From: Phanerochaete sordida
Taxonomy: Eukaryota; Basidiomycota; Agaricomycetes; Polyporales; Phanerochaetaceae
Length of the DNA: 64,000 nucleotides
Assembly: GCA_019973155.2 (NCBI GenBank)
Contig: BPQB01000114.1
Span: 1 to 64,000 of the forward strand
Direction: 5' to 3'
Below the pieces are notes generated by a model. The model was not told the origin of the DNA. It saw nothing but the letters and a program-made list of their open reading frames with translations, and did no database searches. Of this stretch, positions 59,802-64,000 are shown one piece after another; the first letter of the stretch is position 1, and each line of letters begins with the position of its first letter. The position numbers were made by a program, and so were the translations under genes.

Positions 59802-60354
59802 CATATGCATACTGGCAAGAGCCGGATACAAAGCGGATGATGGACATCGGTTGGACTAAATGCATGACTACAAGAGCTAGTGCTACGGATACTCTGCAGC
59901 TGCTTCAGAGCCGGCTTTTATGGACGCAGTCAGGCTCTGGGACTCGAAAACCTGCGCACTAGTATATGGTGCAATATATCAGGCACCATCGGCTGGCTGG
60001 AAAAGATCATGGCTTGATCGCGCAGATCAGATTAAGCTTATCAGTAAGGCCGAAGCTCAGCTATTCGATGAGCAAGCGACATTGAACGCGCTTCTACCAG
60101 CGTTGGGATTTTTTTCGGCCAAGGTTAGTCCATGACTCCATGGAGATTCTAGGGTCTGCGCCTGGAGAAGTATTCGATTTGTCGGCCGAGAGCTGCGGTC
60201 AGACCGCAGGCGATAGACATATGTTCACGTAGGCTGATGGCCTTGCGGTGCTGTGGCTGTACAAAGGGAGTGCACCATGTTATATAAGACGAGGCTCATA
60301 TGCTCTGCGCCCCAGCCAACTTAAACAGCGCCTTCTCGACGCCCATACTCAAAC
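59802..60354. other. Spacer between F-box-like genes 2 and 3
   Basis: No intact gene. Plus-strand pieces such as VRLWDSKTCALVYGAIYQ near 59930-59980 look faintly WD40-like, but there is no frame long enough to call. A TATATAAGAC string (60278-60287) about 70 bp before the next ATG could be a TATA box. Confidence 0.4.
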
Positions 60355-61506
60355 ATGGACCGCTGTCCCAATGAACTCTGGCTCGCGATCGCTGCGCTCG
60401 CATGCACTGACGGCGGATACACTGCACGCTCCATGCAGCTCGTGTCACGCCGAATGAGAGACATCGTGGAGCCGGTGCGGTTCACGTCTCTATCAATCAC
60501 TACGCAAACACAATTAATAGCGTTATCGCGCATAATATTATCCCCGTCTTCGCAAGACAGGTCGATGTCTCATCCAATTCAGGCTCCACCTATCATCAGA
60601 CACCTGCTGTTAACTGCCGACACCCGTTCTCACTCGCAAGGACAGACGGACATGGCAGCACAGCTGCAGCAAGCCGCACATGTAGTCCTAGCTGCGGCCG
60701 CCCCCACCCTCGAGACCCTTTGCATGTACGGCACGAGCTTCGACACCGTATATCACCTCTTTTCGTTCCCCGTTCTTCGTGCAATGTGCATCGAAGTCAC
60801 TTTTCCATTCCCCGACGATGGCTATGCAACGCTCCCGTCTCTCCGTCGTCTGCACATCAGAGGCTGGTCGGACCACACGCACTACTCCCCCGCACTCACA
60901 CATCTTCGTGTCACCGAGATCAACAAAGATCGCGGCGTCGTCGACTTCATTCGCAAAGGCTTTCACATGTCAGTAACCGACTATCGCGACAACGGCCTGT
61001 CTTTCGACCCAGTAGACACCAACACCATCTCAGAGAGGCAAGCCGGCGACGCCGCAAAGCCGCTGCCCAAACTTCAAATAGTCATCGTGCAGCCAACAAA
61101 AACTCCCTCTGGCGGTATATGCGGCAGCGACCGAATAGCGAACTTTCAGCTGAAGAGAGAGTTGAAGGATATCGCGCGGGAGTGCGCAGACGGCGCGGGC
61201 ACGGGCAGGCTCTACGTACTCCCCAGTACCACCACACTCTACACAGCTAGCGAGGCGCGCCTTGACTGGCTTGATGTCGTCAACGGTGGGAATGGGCCAT
61301 GGGCTACTCCTGAAGAACGGGCCGCCATGGCTCGCGCCCGGAACACCATTGTAAAACACGTCAACTCTGGTGAGTGCGCATGGCTTCTACAATTGCTATG
61401 TGCTGCGTTATAATCATCGGGTAAACATAGTCGCTGACGGACATCCATTACAGTGCTTCGCTATATGCAACTCAGGATACAAGGCCGTCTGCACGAAGTA
61501 AAATAG
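60355..61506 (+). CDS. F-box-like protein 3, about 355 aa
   Basis: Start MDRCPNELWLAIAALACTDG at 60355; SMQLVSRRMRDIVEPVRFTS completes the F-box-like segment. The body has ALTHLRVTEINKDRGV and the common end DWLDVVNGGNGPWATPEERA. A likely 84-bp intron, 61370-61453, has GTGAGT, a CGCTGACG branch point and TTACAG; it joins exon 2 (61454-61506) in frame and gives a tail starting VLRYMQLRIQG. Without splicing the frame ends at 61413. Closest in context to genes 1 and 2, consistent with local tandem duplication. Role inferred as SCF adaptor. Confidence 0.78.
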
Positions 61507-61956
61507 AATTGTGTATGCCGATGTAGCACCACGATTGCACAGGTAGAGCTTTCTCAGCTCAAATCTTGTATGGAAAAGATCCAAAGCTGTATCGGACCCG
61601 TTACTACAAGATATCCCGCGGACGTATGTATATACGCTGCCTTGAAAATGCTCATGAGAGGACTCATAGCATCTGCGCGATCTGGTAACACTTGACCTGT
61701 GGCCGCTTTCACAAAGCATTACGATTGACATGGATGGCATGCTATCGCTTCTGGCACTCCGCATTGCTTGCATCTGAAATCTCGGTAGCATATTCCCATG
61801 TGCAGGTGCTTGCTACTGATCAAAAGGTGATACATGGCGTGTTGAAGCCATTGGAATATATTGAATGCAAGGTCCGTGTGCTGTCATTACTACAAGATGC
61901 ATATGTGTTAAAATTATGCGCTATGACCTATATATAAACGAATGTGAATCAGCCTA
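61507..61956. terminator. Convergent 3' intergenic region
   Basis: 450 bp between the ends of F-box-like gene 3 (+) and the MFS gene (-). Richer in A/T than the coding DNA, with no open frame of note. It should contain both 3' UTRs and poly(A) signals; none is pinpointed. Confidence 0.4.
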
Positions 61957-63783
61957 CTACGCACGCTCAGCGTGCTCCTGCGCGGCCTCGCGCGCCGCCT
62001 TCTCGGCGGCCTTCTCGGCCTTGCGACGCGCCTCGCGGTCGCGGCGCTCCCTACGGAACTTGGGGCCGATGAACATGATGACGAGGAGCAGCGGCGCGGT
62101 CGCGACGCATAGGCCCGAGAGCAGCACGAACGTCCAGCCGACGCCCATCGCCTCGATCATCAGGTCGAGCACGGACACCGTCACCGCGCCGAGGCTGCAG
62201 CGCACGAAGTTGTTCTGCGGGGCGTGTCAGCAGGTGGGTGCGCGGCGGGGGAAGAAGAGGCGTACGCAGGCAGAGATGGACGAGCTCTGTGAGGGGACGA
62301 GGTCGACGGAGAGCGTCTGCGTCGTGTTCATCACGCAGATAACGGCGTAGCCGACTGGCGGCAGATGAGCTCGTGCTCATGCCTTCGGGAGACACCGCAC
62401 TCACAGATGATTTGCAGCACGAGCGGCACGGCGATGTTGACTTTCGCCTGGAGCGCCCAGCCGTAGCCGACCGCGCACGCGACGTACACGACGAGGTATA
62501 TCGGCTGGAGGCGGCAGCGCGCGTACTCGATGGGGAAGTCCTCCTCGCGCACCGCGTCCTCGGGGCGCATGCCCGCGCGCTCGGGGTCCGCGGCGGCCGC
62601 GCGCTCGAGCGTGCGGCGCACGCGGCGGTACTCGGCGTCGAGGACCTTACCGTTGACCCAGCTGCCCGCGAGCATGCCGCCGCCGAGCGCGAGGAAGCAG
62701 AGGCCGATGGAGGTTTCAGAGAGGTGGGGGTACGCGGCGGCGAAGAGCGTGGACGTGCTCGCGCCCATCGCGTAGAAGAGCGAGTTCTGCACGCCGTTGA
62801 AGAGCAGCAGGATGAGGACGTCCCAGTAGAAGAGGATGCGGAACGGGTTCTGGAACTTGGCCTTTGGCGGGCGCTCGACGGCCTCGTCGGTCTTCCCGAG
62901 TCTGTTGCGGCCGATGATGGGGAGGAGGGGGCGGTAAATGGCTGGTGGGACGATGCTGCCGTCGCCGACAATTGCACGGAGCGTCTCTGGCAGAATTCTG
63001 AAGGTCGGTTAGTCGCGAGGCGGGTGATAGATGAGCTGAAAACGTACAATAACATGACAAGGAGGCATAGTGTTGAGCCTATGCATAGAAACCAGAAGAT
63101 GGACCTCCACCCCAAGCCTTGAGCAAGGCCGCCGCCGATGACAGGACCGAGCGAGGGCCCAACCTGCACATCGAGTCAGCAGAGGACACGCAGTAGGATG
63201 TACACGACGCACCATGGGACCGAGGCTCCAGACGCCAAAGTAGTTGCCACGCTCGTGCCGCTCAGAGATGTCGGCGATGACACCGGCGCCGAGGGCGATT
63301 GTGCTCGCGGAGCCGGCGGCTTGCACGCAGCGGAGGACCATGAGCAGCCAGAAGGCGTTGGTCGGTACGAGCGCGAGGCCGACGCAGGAGAGGGACAGCA
63401 CGAGCATGCAGGCCATGAACATCGGGCGGCGGCCCCAGCGGTCGGCGAGCGTGCCCCAGAACATCGGCGCTGGGGCGAGTCAGCAAAGGGAGGGCGCAGG
63501 GGTGTAGGGGTGCGTACCGCTGCCTTGAAGGACCATGTAGATGGTGACCGTCAAGTTGATGTTCTCTGTCGACGTGTGGAAGGCTTGAACGAGCGTGGGC
63601 AGCGCCGGGAAGTATATCTGCGAGGTCAAGGGGCTGGGCAATTATCAGCATCCCGACTGCAGCTGCTGACCGCGGTACTACAAGAGCATTCGAGCGAATG
63701 GTGAAATGGGATGAAGGGGCGAGGTTGTGAAGCACCACCGAAAGCGACAGCGACTCGAGGCTATCCCAGCTCTCAGCAATCAT
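61957..63783 (-). CDS. MFS transporter, DHA1 (drug:H+ antiporter) type; 5' end unresolved
   Basis: Exons from 5' to 3': one ending at 63679 (start uncertain), then 63633-63518, 63469-63213, 63163-63048, 62997-62405, 62354-62266, 62214-61957. The last six give about 476 codons. Family marks: SPLTSQIYFPALPTLVQAF after TM1; motif A GTLADRWGRRPMF between TM2 and TM3; motif C region GPSLGPVIGGGLAQGLGW in TM5; LPETLRAIVGDGSI leading into the central loop; a long charged loop (DAEYRRVRRTLERA); and a Lys/Ala/Glu-rich C-terminal tail. Twelve membrane helices are expected. The family exports small molecules from the plasma membrane in exchange for protons. The first exon (reading PFARMLLY into PLTSQ) has no start I trust; the gene may begin beyond 63783 or have a damaged N-terminus. 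Confidence 0.82.
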
Positions 63784-64000
63784 CCCCTGTCAGGGTCGGG
63801 GAATACATAGCGCGAGAGGAGACCTGAGAGCCGCGCATTGTATGCCGCGACGTGTCCGACAGCTTCAAACAGTTTCCGCCGCAAGACAGGGCACTAGTTG
63901 TAGAACGCTTAGGAGCCCTGCGACGGCGCGACCACCGTTTCTGAGACGTCGTGACGCATCGTACGGTCTAGGCGAGCCGTCTGGGACATGAAATAAGGTC
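63784..64000. other. Right edge: 5' region of the MFS gene
   Basis: May contain the first exon and promoter of the MFS gene. A minus-strand ATG at about 63973 opens only a short frame (MSQTARLDRTMRHDVSE), which could be an N-terminal exon, but no clear splice path links it. Confidence 0.3.

Noticed and set aside
62051..63169. 372-codon minus-strand frame and 249-codon plus-strand frame over the MFS gene
   Set aside because: Ser/Arg-rich or Glu/Arg-rich out-of-frame readings of the MFS exons; the spliced MFS frame explains the sequence.

Overview
The window is nuclear DNA of a filamentous fungus, most likely a mushroom-forming basidiomycete (Agaricomycetes). The evidence is: many short introns of about 45-75 bp with GT(G/A)NGT donors and CTGAC/CTAAC-type branch points; F-box-like genes and an MFS transporter with basidiomycete-style sequence; GC-rich coding DNA; and no bacterial operon signals. 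I cannot name the species. From 1 to about 56.6 kb the window is one tandem gene array. Six intact paralogous genes lie in the same direction (+) at 139-2852, 12875-15689, 26342-29158, 38059-40780, 44655-47369 and 53468-56205. Each is split into seven exons at the same places. Exons 3, 4 and 5 are 48, 54 and 76 nt in every copy, and every spliced frame is open (794-822 aa). The predicted proteins share a layout: a roughly 115-residue N-terminal domain, a roughly 210-residue second domain, a short helical linker built from three tiny exons, a conserved 'ITAAD...WPQITR' linker exon, and a C-terminal WD40 propeller of about eight repeats. I know the first two domains only as uncharacterised basidiomycete sequence. 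No NACHT, NB-ARC or kinase domain is visible. The spacers between the genes (3.9-10.7 kb) are duplicated, decayed DNA. In unit order they hold a 3' flanking repeat ('tail'), a block B, relics of a multi-exon gene on the minus strand ('relic M'), a block D, relics of an unidentified plus-strand gene ('relic P'), and then the 5' flank of the next array gene. The first two units (about 12.7 and 13.5 kb) keep this order almost fully; later units are shorter and rearranged. Unit 3 carries an inserted element of about 0.9 kb with a 10-bp target duplication, degenerate inverted ends and a small spliceable ORF. The spacer between genes 4 and 5 carries the C-terminal ruin of a DUF2235 (Tle1-like hydrolase) gene. 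From 57 kb to the right edge the DNA is ordinary single-copy sequence: three tandem F-box-like genes (+) and a convergent MFS drug:H+ antiporter-type gene (-). How the genes may work together is inference. A tandem set of WD40 sensors on a constant N-terminal module, with differences concentrated in propeller loops, resembles fungal allorecognition or immune repertoires such as the HET-D/E/R NACHT-WD40 genes. Here the NTPase is missing and the N-terminal module is of unknown function.
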